Positions 1 to 12,841 of a DNA stretch of 64,000 nt are shown piece after piece. The stretch's first letter is position 1. Each line of letters begins with the position of its first letter. The DNA is from Vicia villosa (lineage: Eukaryota > Streptophyta > Magnoliopsida > Fabales > Fabaceae), in NCBI RefSeq assembly GCF_029867415.1, contig NW_026705154.1, positions 930,001 to 994,000 of the forward strand, written 5' to 3'. The translations under genes were made by a program, and so were the position numbers. Under the pieces are notes generated by a model. That model was not told the DNA's origin and did no database searches. It saw nothing but the letters and a program-made list of their open reading frames with translations.

Positions 1-2
1 CC

Positions 3-3
<1 letters not shown>

Positions 4-63
<60 letters not shown>
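4..63. repeat. (TA)n microsatellite
   Basis: About 60 bp of uninterrupted TA dinucleotide at the left edge of the window. It may continue outside. Confidence 0.95.
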
Positions 64-66
<3 letters not shown>

Positions 67-239
67 AATTAATAGGATTTTTTTACCTTTTAATTAAACT
101 TTTCACTTATTTTTTAAAATAATTTTTTATAAAAGCAACTTTTTAACAAATTTACTTAAAAAAATATTAAGTATATTTATAAATAAATGTATAAAATAAA
201 CTATCAAGAATTGCAATTACTAGAGTTAACTAAAAAAAG

Positions 240-401
240 AGTGAGTTTTGAAGGAGGGGCGAGTTTTGGCAGGGCGGGTATGGCGGGTTTTGGCGGGGCA
301 GGCTTTGGCGAGCAGCGGGCCTAAAATCCCAACTCAACCTGCCATTTTTTGGCGGGTGCGCGGGCCGGCTCGGCGGGCCACGGCCCGTTTTGCCACCCTT
401 A
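240..401. mobile_element. GC-rich relic of a non-autonomous hAT-type element
   Basis: This is an island of GGCGGG/GGCGAG-type sequence in otherwise AT-rich DNA. It ends in CCCGTTTTGCCACCCTTA, the inverse of TAAGGGTGGCAAAACGGG. That end resembles the termini of the complete small hAT element at 35773-36105. No matching left terminus or 8-bp target duplication was found, so it is called a truncated copy. The reading frames that cross it are low-complexity shadows of the GC-rich repeat. Confidence 0.5.
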
Positions 402-1500
402 GATGGAACGGATGGAGATCTAGAAGATTTGACACGGTTTTTCACAACTGCAGAGGTATGTTTTACTAATATTTTTCTCTATTCAATTAAATTTTATAAA
501 ATTATGTAGGTCTGTCATTAATTTGTTTTATGTTATAATATGTAAATATTTTTTACCCGACTAGAATTATTATCATGGGAACAAATGGTTAGCCAACAAT
601 ACAATATTATTGTAGTAATCATTTGCTAACATGTGGTCCACAAATCTCTTCGGTCCTTCTACGGTGAGAACCGATGTGTGCTAATATACTTTCCCTAATC
701 TGCAAAAGAAGATCAACAATATTATCTACATCATCAGTAGATCTCTCTGCAACAATGCTAACATGTATGTCATCCACTCTAGAGATAATGCTAATATCTC
801 TTCTTCTTTGTCTCATTTAAAAGCTATTAATATTTTTTTTAAGCATACCGAATATTTATTAAAGTTCGATGTCACCCCACCCCATTATTGGTTTTCTGAT
901 AAATTCTCGGGCCACCTTTTCCATTATACTTTATTTTCCTAAATTTATGGTGTCTATCATGCATTTATATCGAATTTCATTAAAAAAATTGGATGCAAGC
1001 CCATGTATCTATACCAATTTTTTTAGAAACCCGAGATGTCACCCCATATAACACCAAATTTATCTATAAATTCTATGAAAACCAAAACTTATAATACTGG
1101 TTTTATTTGTCCAAATTTAAAATGTAATATATAATCGATGTAAATGCATAAATTCGTGCATTTTACCGAATATATGTAGCATATTTGAAATATTCGTCAA
1201 GAAATCCGAAATTTTTCAAAATATTTTAAAAAACCCTTAAAAGTTAATTGTGATTTTGCCCATTTACTTAGTTTTTAGTTACTGAACAATAAAGTCATTT
1301 CATCACACATGTGGGGGTGTTTGGTACAGATGTGAGGTTAAATGGATGACTGGCCTAAGGCCCAAGTAAATAACAGTTTTAGGCCCAAAAATATGTTTTC
1401 ACTAATCTTCTCTTTCTTACTTTTTTATTTTTATTTTTTTTTAATAAAAATAGTATCTCATGTTAACAATCGTGTCCTATTTTAAGTTTTTCAGTATTTT
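402..1500. other. Intergenic AT-rich DNA, nothing recognised
   Basis: No convincing gene or element was found. A 65-codon minus-strand frame at 619-816 has no recognisable motif and no neighbour that supports it. Confidence 0.6.
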
Positions 1501-1506
1501 CTTTAA

Positions 1507-1606
1507 AGTGTTAAGTTTCATTTTTTTTTTAGTTGGTAAAAGTTTCATTTTTTTTTTAGTTGGTAAAAGTTTCATTTTTTTTTAGTTGGTAAAAGTTTCA
1601 TCTTAT
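1507..1606. repeat. Short tandem repeat, about 3 copies of a 26-30-bp unit
   Basis: The unit AGTTGGTAAAAGTTTCA followed by a T-run of 8-10 bases is repeated three times in direct orientation. The copies differ only in T-run length, which suggests replication slippage. Confidence 0.85.
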
Positions 1607-2600
1607 AATACCATGAAATAAAGTTCAAATTTTCTAACCGACTAAAAAGAAGTTCAAATTTTCTATAACTGTTATAAATGAACTCCTATATTAGTATCAT
1701 TAATTAAGAATATACAATGATAAATTTATATTTTAGACATGTTTTGAATAGAAATTGAATACAAAATTAAGACTGCACTATATTGAATATATTCTTTCTT
1801 ATACCTTGGATTAAGATTGCATAACAAACATTTGTATAAATTCACAATATTTATATATATTATTAGATTAATCTTGATTCTCAACATTAATTGTATTACC
1901 ACATTTTGCAGTCTAACCTTAACCTTTCTACAATTCTGATCTCCAAAAAATAAAAATCTTTGGTTTTTTAGAAAAGCAATTATTTGTCACTTTCCTAATT
2001 ACCATAACTTGACTGAAAGCATTTATCATCCTTAGTTCTAATCTAAAGATTAACTGCTTGTATTATCATCCTTGTACATTCTTCATTAACAATAACAATG
2101 AGGTTGAGTTTTCATCTTCTTTTCCTTTTCTCACCACCTACAACAACAAAAATTAATACAAATCATTGTCTTGGAATACTAATTTCAAAATTTTCACTAT
2201 AATTTTTTTCATACTTTCTTCAAACATTTCTGAATATGACATAAGTTTTTTTTTATCGATTCTTGATCATTGTTTTAATTGAAACTACTAATAAGAAAGT
2301 CACTTGCAACAACCGTTCTTATTCAAATTATAAAATTGGTGGTTTCGAACAATTAACTTGAAGATGATAAGGATTCATTGAAGTTCACAAGTTACAGCAG
2401 CTAAAGCTCTATATTCAATTTTAGAAGAAGACCTTAAATTAAAGCTAATTAATTGTAACTAATTTTCTTCATTTAATAATAATTCTTGAATAAAAACATT
2501 TTAGCAGCTGGCATTCATGTCAATTGTCTCAAATTACATAAGGGTTAAATGTGAGGTTGAGTTTTATCTAAAATTGAATAGCAAATCTTTTTATTCATAT
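1607..2600. other. Downstream flank of the phosphatase gene
   Basis: AT-rich sequence 3' of the gene at 2601-4813. No coding feature was identified. If the donor-like GTAAGT at about 2627-2632 is used, a short extra terminal exon of that gene would lie here. Confidence 0.4.
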
Positions 2601-4813
2601 CTAACACAACAAAAAAAAACACAAAACACTTACATGATTAGGAGGCAAAATTGTTGAAGGGTCGTGTTCCAATTCCACAAGTCCTCTACTAGATGATTTG
2701 ATTTCAATTTGTGTTGAGAAAAGTGCTGAAACAGGACGATGATCAGAGAATTTGCTTTCACTTCTAATATAATGATGTTGCTCAACTCCTTTACCATACC
2801 ATAGAATTCTATCACACCTGTTCCACCAACAATGTTACATGGTAATTAAATTTAAAAAAAAAATACATAATTCCATGTAAATATTATTTTAAACCTACTA
2901 ATTAATTTTTTAAAAACTCGGAGTTTTAAATTTGAACTGTCTAATCTTAGTTCAACGATCGTCGATATAAAAGCGTACAAACAATATCAACTTGTGTGAT
3001 TTTTGATAAATCGTTACTTTATGACCTATAATCAAGAAAGGAAAAAGAATAAGTAAGTGATTATACTTTACCATGCTGGTGTTCTTTGTTTTTCTCCTGA
3101 TCTAGTTGGAAGACCACCACCACAATAGATATTGCTAGTTGAAGATGCATATTTATATGTTGGAGCAAATTCAATGTTACCTTCTTTCCAACCCTCAAAA
3201 ACTCCACCTTCTTCTAACTCTTTTTGAAGTTGATCAAACTCTTGCAAACCCTTCCAATCTTGTTTTCTTATTAAATGTCTAGCAAGATGGTCTTTCAAGT
3301 ATAGTCTATAGTTCAAATCCCCAAACCAAAATATGCGGCTTTTACATAATCAAAAACTTAGTTAGTAATTGACACCGACACTTTTTACAGAAAATATGTT
3401 CAGTGTACACGTGTCAGTGTCTAATACTGACACATATGATTACATTCAATTAATTTATTTTTAAAATTCATATCAATGTCAATGCGTCTGTGTCGGTGTC
3501 TGTGCTGTGCTGGTAGAAGCAAACTTACTCATGGCCCAAGATTGTTAGAGGATGTTGATGATGTTTTGATGTCCTAGGAAAAGATGTTCTCTTAAAAATC
3601 TCTTCAACTTGATGATTCCTTCTACCTTCATCACCTTTTTTTTCTCCAGAAGCTAAATGTGCAACAACAAAACAAAAACTTGTCCCTTCAATCAACATAC
3701 TAACTGCCACACAACCTTTGTTTCCTAAATATCCCATAACACCACATGCAACTGAACAAACTCTCACATTTGAAACACAATATTTTTCTAACACTTGCTC
3801 TTTTATCCACACACTTATGAATACTCCAACCATCTTTTTACTTGCTACCATCTTGTACTTTCTTTTGTTGTTTTCTCCATGTTTTTGATGATAATTTTCA
3901 TCATATGATAGTGTTCTTCCTATGAGATTGTTCCAATTTGTTGCTACTGATGAATCCTCTGCTCCTATTACTGTTAATGTCTTCAAAGGTACTATCTCTT
4001 GAAACCTGAAAAATTGAAAAAAAATTCTGTTAGCACATTAACCTTAATTTAAAAAAAAAATACATAAAAAAAAACGAAAAAAACATATGAAATTTGACTA
4101 TAGAGTTCGCTAATTTGATTTGATTATGGAATCACCTTTAAATCGGTTTTAAATAATACTCTCTAATTTACAAGGTTATTCATAAATCGTACTGTTGGAG
4201 CGGTTTGTCTGCTTATCAATAAATTATGAGACACATATACAGAAACTAATACTAGATGTGACATTAACACGTTGGCATTAGTAATAATTAAAAAAAATTA
4301 CCGATACATACCCAAGAACATATATATCTGCAGAATTCTTAAAATTCAACCACTCATCTAAATCAACCGCTAAGCTTCCTACAGGAGATCTTCCAGCAAC
4401 ATTCCAAGTACCTACAAAGATCCTGAAAAATACACATAAACACATATTAAAAATTCATAAGCTAATTATATTTTTTAGCCATATTAATTGCATGAAGTTT
4501 ATATATATAAATATACCTTAGATTGTTTGTTGAAATACATGAATCAAATTCCAGTGACTGAAGGGAAATATTTCCCTCATATTCATCACTCTCATTTTCT
4601 TCTCCATCTACAATATAAAATACAAACATAAGAGCATTAACATAACATGAACTCATGCATATATGTTTCTAGTATTAAGAAAAAAAAATGAATAAATAAA
4701 AAATAATAACCTTCAATTTTGTATAAACTATGTGATGGTTTATTTTCCTTTTGCTTAGGGGAGAACCAACTGCATAGCCTCTTATATCTTGAATTTTGGT
4801 TCTTCAACTCCAT
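2601..4813 (-). CDS. Type I inositol-polyphosphate 5-phosphatase, six exons
   Basis: This enzyme family removes the 5-phosphate from inositol phosphates and phosphoinositides in cytosolic and membrane signalling. The exons, in gene order, are 4711-4813, 4517-4607, 4312-4422, 3529-4005, 3072-3338 and 2601-2817. All introns are GT-AG, and the joined frame is open for 1,266 nt (about 421 aa), in the range of the shorter plant members. Family landmarks appear in order: FVGTWNVAG near the start of the catalytic domain; YVLGFQEIVPL across an exon junction; the first catalytic signature FGDLNYR at the start of exon 5; and the second, PAWCDRILW, across the exon 5/6 junction (its W codon is split by the intron). 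The N-terminus is basic then acidic and has no signal peptide. The ATG at 4813 is the only start that opens this frame. The end is uncertain: reading through gives a TAG at 2601, but a strong GTAAGT sits nine codons earlier. The catalytic motifs suggest a functional enzyme. Confidence 0.92.
3371..3500. mobile_element. MITE-like inverted repeat in intron 4 of the phosphatase gene
   Basis: GACACCGACAC at 3371-3381 is exactly inverted as GTGTCGGTGTC at 3490-3500. Between them lie further GTGTCAGTGTC/TGACAC inverted motifs. The roughly 130-bp size, terminal inversion and intronic position fit a MITE. No clean target duplication was seen, so the superfamily is not assigned. Confidence 0.5.
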
Positions 4814-5069
4814 GGCTTGTGAGAATTTAGAAGGTCACAAACACATAATTGATACCAATATATTTATTACAAGAAGGAAAAAGATAACATCTAATCTACA
4901 AAATTATTTAAATATAATTGAATTAAAAGATGAGAAATAATTTGATATGGTGTAAAAGTATCATAGTGTTAATCGCCTTATAGCAACAAGAAGAAGTGAC
5001 AAAAGAAGGTATAGCTTAAGATGGAAATGGTTCTTTGAGCGTTGAACACAAGAGAGGGAAATAAGGGAC

Positions 5070-5080
5070 ATATATATTTT
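5070..5080 (-). promoter_or_regulatory. Candidate TATA box of the phosphatase gene
   Basis: On the minus strand AAAATATATA lies about 260 bp upstream of the ATG at 4813. It is followed by a pyrimidine-rich stretch typical of plant start regions. Placement is inferred from motif and orientation only. Confidence 0.3.
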
Positions 5081-7017
5081 AAGCCAAAATAAATAAATTA
5101 CTTAATTACATAAGTTAAATTGAAGAGATAATTTTAGTTCCTTTATTTTAACTAAAATATCATTTTAGACCATCAATTTTATATTTTTGGGAATTTTTCT
5201 CACAATTTAATTTGGGTTTATTTTTTTATTAATGGTGTGAAATTGTATGATATGACATTTGTTAAATTGAATTAGAAGCTTTTTTACAATTTTTTATTTC
5301 AGTTTCATTAATTGAATGTAAGTTTATAATTCTAAAATAATTATTTTTTATTCAAATTATCAACAATAAAATATCATTAATTATAACTTTATATTACTAA
5401 TAGATATGAAACCTTATTAAAAATAAAATAAAATATAAATTAGATACTAGAATTTTGAAAATTTAATATTTCATTTTGAGACCGACTAATTCAGAGGTCT
5501 AATAATTTTACTGTTTATATGTGGAGGTCTTAAATGAACCAGTATTTTTATTCGATATGGACAAATCTTCACAAACAAGAAAATATTTTAGAGTTAAAAA
5601 ATCTTAAACACTTTTAGATATGGAGTTTAAAAGAATCTCAAAAATTACTAAGATTGTTAAAAAAACTCTTAAAAAAAATCTTCATCACTAGTAATTCTAT
5701 AACTATATCAATCTACTCTAAAAGATTGGCTCTATAATAATTACTAAGATTGTTAAAAAAAACTCTTAAATCGAATTAAATTGCTTAATAAAATTGAATC
5801 GAAGTTAAAATATTAAATCATTATATTTAATTAGTGACCACACAAAAAGTTTTACAACAGAAACAAATAATAAATTAATCAATTTAAATTAAAATTGAAC
5901 CGAATCAAAATTAAAAATAAAAAATATTAAAACAAATTTAACAACTCAGTTTTTTAAAAAATTGTTCAATTTTTTGGAACTTGTTTACTAACCATTTGAT
6001 ACAGTTTAGAATTTTAAACCAAAATAACAAATCATTAATTTTAATTTGAATAAATTAAAAGAGGTTAAAAATAATATATTGATAATGTAAAATAATTTTA
6101 TACTGTCATTCAATTGAAATTTATCAATCAATAATGACATACAATTTTTTTAAAAATAATAATGTTATTTGACATTTAATATATTTGTATTTGATTGAGT
6201 TTATCCACTACCTAATACTAATTGGTTGTGAATATATGTGATTTATTCTAATAAAAAAGAAGTAGTAGGTACAGGAAGGTTCACGGTCCTAGACTTAGAA
6301 AGGGTGCAATAAATGAACTCATCCAAAGAGAAGATGAAAGTAGATATAAGCCTCACAAGCCTCTATCACGTGTTTGATTATTATAGCCTGTTAGGTGGTG
6401 CTGGTCACGTATGTCTCATGTATGTATCATCTATTCTATTCTAATCTATCTATATATGGATGACATATATAGTTGTTTTATTTTATATATTGATATTATT
6501 GTTGTTTGTTAAGTCAAATCATTTGGTATATAGTTAGTTGTGTTTCTCTTTTTGGACCATTATTCATCGAAAAAAAATACGAGTTTATATTAATTAATGT
6601 GATTAAAATTCAGTTTCTTGCTTTTGCCATGAAGAATCATGTGTTCTCGATACCATGCTTCTTCACACAAACATGAAAGAAGCTTGTGTTCTCATCGCCT
6701 TTATTAAGCCATATTGATTTAGACATTTGAATTAACTTAGAGTAGTCTATATCTTTTAGGAGTGTCAAAAATTCCCACTAAATTTATTCTTAGTCAAGAG
6801 ATCTTTCATAGATATTAGTGTATTAAGCGTGAGTATGAGTCTCGATTAAATGAATAAGTAGGTGATGAACATTTTATAAGTGAAATAATTTATAGACTGA
6901 TAGACATAATGTGTAAAGGTTTTTGGTTAAGATGTTGAGTTCAACTAATTTTAAGTGATTGTTCAAAATTTTAAGTGATTGTTCAAAATTGAATGTGATG
7001 ATCATTCGACCTCTTCA
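5081..7017. other. Intergenic AT-rich DNA
   Basis: No gene was recognised. It contains short imperfect repeats (for example TTACTAAGATTGTTAAAAAAACTCTTAAA near 5645 and again near 5739) and long AT-rich tracts. Confidence 0.6.
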
Positions 7018-7810
7018 TCTTATCTTATATATAAATGCAAGGTTGTCATGATGGCAACTCTAGCCACATGGCACCTTGGTAGTATCTCTAAACAAAATTT
7101 GGCCACATGTCACCTTCATAATAAATCTAAACAAAAATCTTAATTTTGACTTTTACGAATTTAATCCTATACTAAAAATAAATAAATATAATAATCATAA
7201 TAATAATAATATAATATAATATTCAGCCACAAATATTAATAATAATTATATAAATATGTAATATATAATATTTATAAGTTTATATTTTATTAATTTGTTA
7301 AAAAAATTCAAACTATGGTTAAAAGTGATTAATAATATTTTACTTAAATTAAAAAAATAAAATGTAAGTAATCTGTAACAAAAAATTAAAAATCCTTATT
7401 ATTTAGTTTATTTTAGATTTAAAAATAAAAATATATTTAACATAAGTTTATATTTTAATAATTTTAAAAAAATTGAAACTATTGTTATAAATAATTAATA
7501 ATATTTTATTTAAATTAAAAAATAACATGTAAGTAATTTGTAACAATAAATTAAAAGTCCTTATTATTTAATTTATGAGATTAATTCCTATGCACTGTCA
7601 GTGTAAAATTCTTTACCGAGTCAGTGCATCACAACCATTCACAAATACTATTTTATAAATAATTAAAATAAAATTTAAATTTCAATAAGCATTTAACAGT
7701 CACGATTCACTGACGGTATAATAAATGTAATGACAACCAATCACTACATATTATTCCAAAAAAAAAATTAAATAATTGTCATTAATTTTATGTATAATAT
7801 TGAGCATATA

Positions 7811-8030
7811 ATTTTTTAAACGGTGGAGTATAGTCTAAATAAAACAAAAACGGTGGATTATAATAAATGCTACAATTATAAATTTTATTAAAACAAAATT
7901 TAACCATCATTAATTGATTCTCTCATATTAGAAATCTAGCGTGTGATCAGTTTTATAGTTACTCTTTTTTTAACTTTTCCACACTAACTCCAAATTAATT
8001 TTCTTTATTACTAAATAAATTTTGTTAAAC
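7811..8030. repeat. Direct repeat, copy 1 (about 220 bp, inside the Helitron)
   Basis: A block beginning ATTTTTTAAACGGTGGAGTA recurs nearly unchanged at about 8469-8690. It includes the shared marker CTAGCGTGTGATCAG. Confidence 0.85.
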
Positions 8031-8214
8031 CAATTTTTTATATCTAAACCTCACTTATTTCATTCATTTTTTTCAATCATTAATTAATTTTATAAAAATA
8101 TCTAATTCTAATATTAGTAAATTTTTAATATTGTAACCAAAAATTAAAAATCTTACTTATTTCATTATTTTTTCATTCATTAATAAAATAATATTATAAT
8201 TTTTGAATTAATTC

Positions 8215-8460
8215 TAATAAATGTAATGACAACCAATCACTACATATTATTAAAAGAAAAAAAATCAAATTATTGTTATTAATTTTAGGCATAATAATTT
8301 GAATTAATTATAATAAATGTAATGACAACCAATCACTACATATTATTAAAAGAAAAAAAAATCAAATTATTGTTATTAATTTTAGGCATAATAATTTGAA
8401 TTAATTATAATAAATGTAATGACAACCAATCACTACATATTATTTCAAAAAAATTAAATA
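8215..8460. repeat. Tandem repeat, about 2.5 copies of a 95-bp unit
   Basis: AATGTAATGACAACCAATCA starts successive units near 8220, 8316 and 8415. A fourth occurrence near 7726 precedes direct-repeat copy 1. The ladder therefore arose by duplication within the Helitron. Confidence 0.85.
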
Positions 8461-8468
8461 ATTGTCAA

Positions 8469-8690
8469 ATTTTTTAAACGGTGGAGTATAATCTAAATAA
8501 AACAAAAACGGTGGATTATAATAAATGCTACAATTATAAATTTTATTAAAACAAAATTTAACCATCATTAATTGATTCTCTCATATTAGAAATCTAGCGT
8601 GTGATCAGTTTTATAGTTACTCTTTTTTTAACTTTTCCACACTAACTCCAAATTAATTTTATTTATTACTAAATAAATTGTGTTAAAACG
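8469..8690. repeat. Direct repeat, copy 2 (about 220 bp, inside the Helitron)
   Basis: Second copy of the block at 7811-8030, with only scattered substitutions. Confidence 0.85.
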
Positions 8691-10719
8691 ATGGAGTTTT
8701 ATTTCAACAAAAAAAACGGTGGAGTATCCATTAATTTTTTGATTTTATTCTTTATCTATGATCATTCACTCATTTATTACATTTATATAAAATTTTAATT
8801 AATAAACTAATTAATTACTATTTTTATTAATTGGTGATAAATTTATAACATAAACCTTTGAATTACTTTTGTCCCTTTGCATTCCACCACACTTTTATAA
8901 ACACCCTTAATCCCACATTCATTATTTATTCACTTCTATACCCATTTCACTTATTCACTATTTTTTAGAATTTTTCACTATGTCTATTATCGATAAGTGG
9001 TAACAACTTCAATCTGAAGTTCTTCTTTCATTGCTATGTTTTAAAGATTTGTGTATTTTATTGAGTTGTGCAAATTATTTCAAAAATAATATGTAGATTA
9101 GTTTATCTCATACTTAATTATTTTATTTTCATGTTAAATACATTGTATGTTTTTGCAGAATTTAAGGTAAATAGGATATTGCAAGAAGAAATAATGAAAA
9201 TTATATTTTCTTTGAAATAGGTAAATACAAGAGATCGAAGGTAAAGCTGGATAGAGTGTAATTATGTATTGACACTTAAATAATAAGTCTACTCAATATT
9301 TGTTTCTACTGAAATTATTGTTTATGAGAATCAAATGAGTTGATGTTCTCCACCTCCTCAATGTTAAAAAACTGAACACATGAAAATTTAATCGTGTATA
9401 TGATATGCTTATTTTTAACACTTTAAAAACTCTATTGTAAATAGTCTAATCTAATGTGCAAGAGATCGTATGTACGAAGTTTCACAATCTTTCATATCTA
9501 AAAAGATATAAAACTGATTAAGATATTAAGATATTGAAGTTACTTTCTTCATATTTTTCCTATTTATTTTATTTGACTACTTACATAGTCTATTATAAAT
9601 TTTAGTTTTTTAAATTTGATTGTAGTAGTCATTTTATTGCAATTATATATGTCACTACTTTTTACCAAAAATAAATAAAATATATCATTATAGTTTCTTC
9701 AAATTTGAAGTATAATGTATTGAATATGACCTAAATTATTTTGTCCAATGAATAATATCATATTAACTACTTTAATAATATATTACAATGTTGCTCTAAA
9801 AAATCGAAAGAATTAGACCTACAAAAATATCCATCTCAGTTCACTAATAACTCGAATTTGTTTTCTCGGTATCTTATACAATATATTATAGGTAAAATCA
9901 CATCAATAAAAAATTTAATTAATAAGTATTATATCCAACCTTTTTAATCCACAATTAAAATATTTATTTCAGGAAATTATGTATCTATATTGTTGACATT
10001 TTAAATTGTACAATTTTAAACTCAAAGAAATTCTAAATATTATATACAAAAGATAAAATAAATAAAAAAATATATTAGAACATGCTTTAAGATTCTTAAA
10101 TTTATAAACATTGTAGTTTTAATAAATTATAATTTCAAAAAGTTTAAGATAAAAAATATTTTAAAGTCTTCCCGTGCAACGCGCGGGTCAACATCTAGTT
10201 TTCTTAAAGGCAAATAATAATTAATATATTAAGAAAGAGTGTACGACTTCCACATGACCCAACAATAGACAAGAGACCATTATTTTCCTAAGTATCCAAC
10301 TCATTAACCTGTTCAACCCTCTCTTGACCAACATATCTAAATTATCAAAGACATTCTTACTCTACACTTTTAATATTGAGTGTCGGCTAACATTTGACAA
10401 GATCGAGTTCTTGGTGTTGTTCATGTTGAAATAAGTTAATGGTGTACTAGCTTAGCTACCTACAATGAGAATAAGAGTCAAGGGTTTCATGAGTTCAATT
10501 TCTCTTGATTTAAGAGATTTTAGTCCTTAATGAAGTCTTTTATTCGAAGAGATATTTCATCAATCCTATTGAATATCATTCTCTAGAGATGTATCACGTC
10601 TTATTTCATTAATCTTATCCGGAAATTTCAAATTCTCTAGAGAAGTATCATGCCTTGTTCATACATGAGGAGGTTGGATCCCCAAGGTCGATTCCATATT
10701 ACACCTTTGGAACTTTAAA

Positions 10720-11470
10720 TCTTTTTTTCATAGGGTCCTTTTATAAATAGGTGGTGAAGGATAGGAAATTGTTGGTGCATGTGACGGAAAAGATCACCTT
10801 CTCTAATAAGTCAACATATATTAAGGATGAGAAACTGTATGAAAGGGCAGTGACATTGAATTTTTTTTTAAGAATGGCCCAAAAACTATGAAGGGTTTTA
10901 TGATTCGATCAATTAGAGTTTTATTCAGTATATGATGAAGAGATTTGATTGTGGGATAAGGTAGAGGTTTTGGATTGAAACATGATTTATTTTTTTGGGA
11001 CCGAGTCCTTGTTAATAGATGTATCATCTAAGAGATTAATATCAAAAATGGATTGTTGCATGGAAATCCTTGGGCCGCTTTCCCTTCCTTTTGATTGTGG
11101 AGACATTGATTGCTTTGATCAAGCGTGTTGAATCAATTCACATGATTTCAGACATTAAGGTGAAAAACTTAGGGTTGGTAGTCTCCCACCTTTAGATTGT
11201 TGGTGATTTTGTTTTTGGAAAAGCTTTTGTCACAAATCTTTGAGATCTAAAAATTATTCTGTGATTCTTTGAGTTTGTTCTTTGTCATAGTTAATCCGAC
11301 GCCTTTCTTTGTTAGAATGGACGAATGTTTCCTAATTTTCTAAGTTATAACAATTCCTTTCAAGTATAATAGTCTTTTTGTGGTGGCAGACCACATGAAG
11401 GAAAATATGCGGGAACCATTTATGAGTCACATTTCAAGCATGTTAGACTTATAGAGCAATAAAAAAAACC
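10720..11470 (+). pseudogene. LINE (L1-type) reverse-transcriptase fossil
   Basis: Conceptual translation across several frames and stops gives an ordered run of plant L1 reverse-transcriptase blocks. A stretch like VKDRKLLVHVTEKI followed by NKSTYIKD corresponds to the conserved ...NQSAFIKGRQ region. Then come YDSIN and YMMKRFDCGIR (counterpart of the ...FEKAYDSV...LDYMMRRFGF segment), FPFLLIVETLIALIKR (counterpart of the PLSPFLF... block) and LGLVVSHL. The active-site YADD is degraded to a VGDF-like string. Many stops and shifts mean it is long dead. No EN domain, poly(A) tail or target duplication was located, so the ends are approximate. Confidence 0.7.
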
Positions 11471-12480
11471 ATATAATTGATTATAATTCTCAATATATTA
11501 GATAAGTTGCATATTCTCCTTCCAAAAGATTGAAAGTATAAAGTTTGATATGATATAATTAGTTATTAGTCTTAATTAGTTTTAATATGAGATAAAGTTT
11601 CTTGTTAGAATGTACAACTTATCAAATAGAATAGTCTTAATTAGTTTTGTGGTCCCTCAATTTAGTTTATGGTTTCTTGTTGGTCTCTAAGTTAATAAAT
11701 GATAATTTTAGATCCTTCAAAAATAATTTTTGTTAGTCAACTTGGTGTTTATGTTAAATTTTTCTAAAAAGCATTACGTTAATGCTTAGATTACATCTCA
11801 GTTAACATAATAATTCATTATTTGTTGCAAATTGCTTTTTTACATCACACTAAACATCAGCAATTTTTTTTATATCTTTTCTTTTTCCTTCTTCTCCTCC
11901 ATAAATATTCATTATCATGAGATCTTCATAATTTTAATTAAAATATCAATAATCACAACTTCATCATATTAACAAATAGAATAAGAAATTTTGGTTAAAA
12001 TTTCAAACTAAATATCTTTTTTTTTTCAAATCCTTCAATAACAAATGAAATCCAAACTACACAAAAAGACATATAAATCTTCTAACAAATAGAATATAAG
12101 ATTTGGGTCAAACACCATAGTGAAAACCTACAATCTAGAACTCTAAAAATAGAGTTTTTTTCCCCTTAAATACAATTCAATGAAATTTAAATAAATAAAT
12201 AAATAAAACAACACCAACTTAAAGAAGTCGAGTTGAAATACTACGAAAATACAAAATAAAAGAAAACCTTAATCCCAATTTAAAAAGATTTAATTTAATA
12301 CCCACACACCCAAAATGAGTCAAATTAAATAGAATAAATTGTTGTTTACTAAAAACAAATAGAATAAATTGAATTTAAATAATTTTAAGGTATCAAATTA
12401 ATAATTGGTTTTGATAAAAAAAAAAAAAAGAATGTTTGATTTGACTGTTTATGAGAGAGAAAAAAAATAAAAATTCGAGT
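11471..12480. other. Intergenic AT-rich DNA
   Basis: No gene or element was recognised. Confidence 0.6.
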
Positions 12481-12841
12481 GAGACTTGTCAAGCGACCAC
12501 ACAGTCATGTTTTCAGAATCTTCGCTTTATCACAAGACTACCCTACATCTTAGATGCATCCAAGGGTCCTCTATATTCTGCGGATGAAAGAGAGTGAGGT
12601 AGTTATCCTTACTCCTATATATATATATATATATATATATAAGGAATGTCTCTATTTCAAGTAACAAATTTCAAACATAATTTGTATACTCTATACTCTT
12701 TTACATACTGACTTCAGCACCAGAGTGCTAACCTTATAGGTACATCCTTACTCTGCCGCATCAAAAGTTTTACTCTTCTACAGTTTCCGCGTTTCCCTTT
12801 ATTTCTGATTCCGGAACGGAACAGTGTCACCGTCTGTGGGA
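12480..12841 (+). mobile_element. Probable 3' part of an LTR and primer-binding site of a gypsy (Tat-like) relic
   Basis: GTGTCACCGTCTGTGGGAAG (from about 12824) matches the form of the TGGCGCCGTCTGTGGGAA-type junction that follows the left LTR in Tat/Athila-group gypsy elements. The sequence before it would be LTR and includes a short TA run at 12617-12642. The LTR start was not resolved, and no matching right LTR was found. Confidence 0.45.
12617..12642. repeat. (TA)n microsatellite
   Basis: Short perfect TA run in the putative LTR. Confidence 0.9.

Larger units (their letters stand above)
7018..10198 (+). mobile_element. Probable non-autonomous Helitron
   Basis: The 3' end is diagnostic: CCCGTGCAACGCGCGGG (10171-10187) forms a GC-rich hairpin in AT-rich DNA, followed seven bases later by CTAG (10195-10198) and then a host T. 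The 5' end is set at a TC preceded by A (TCTTATCTTATATATAA at 7018; a second TC at 7023 is equally possible). This gives the A|T insertion site expected of Helitrons, with no terminal inverted repeats or target duplication. No Rep/helicase coding sequence was found. Near 8893-9000 there is a TATA-like stretch followed by an ATG that stops after seven codons, perhaps a relic of a carried promoter and first exon. Confidence 0.6.

Noticed and set aside
619..816. 65-codon minus-strand frame
   Set aside because: No recognisable motif, no neighbouring exon or promoter; it fits chance.
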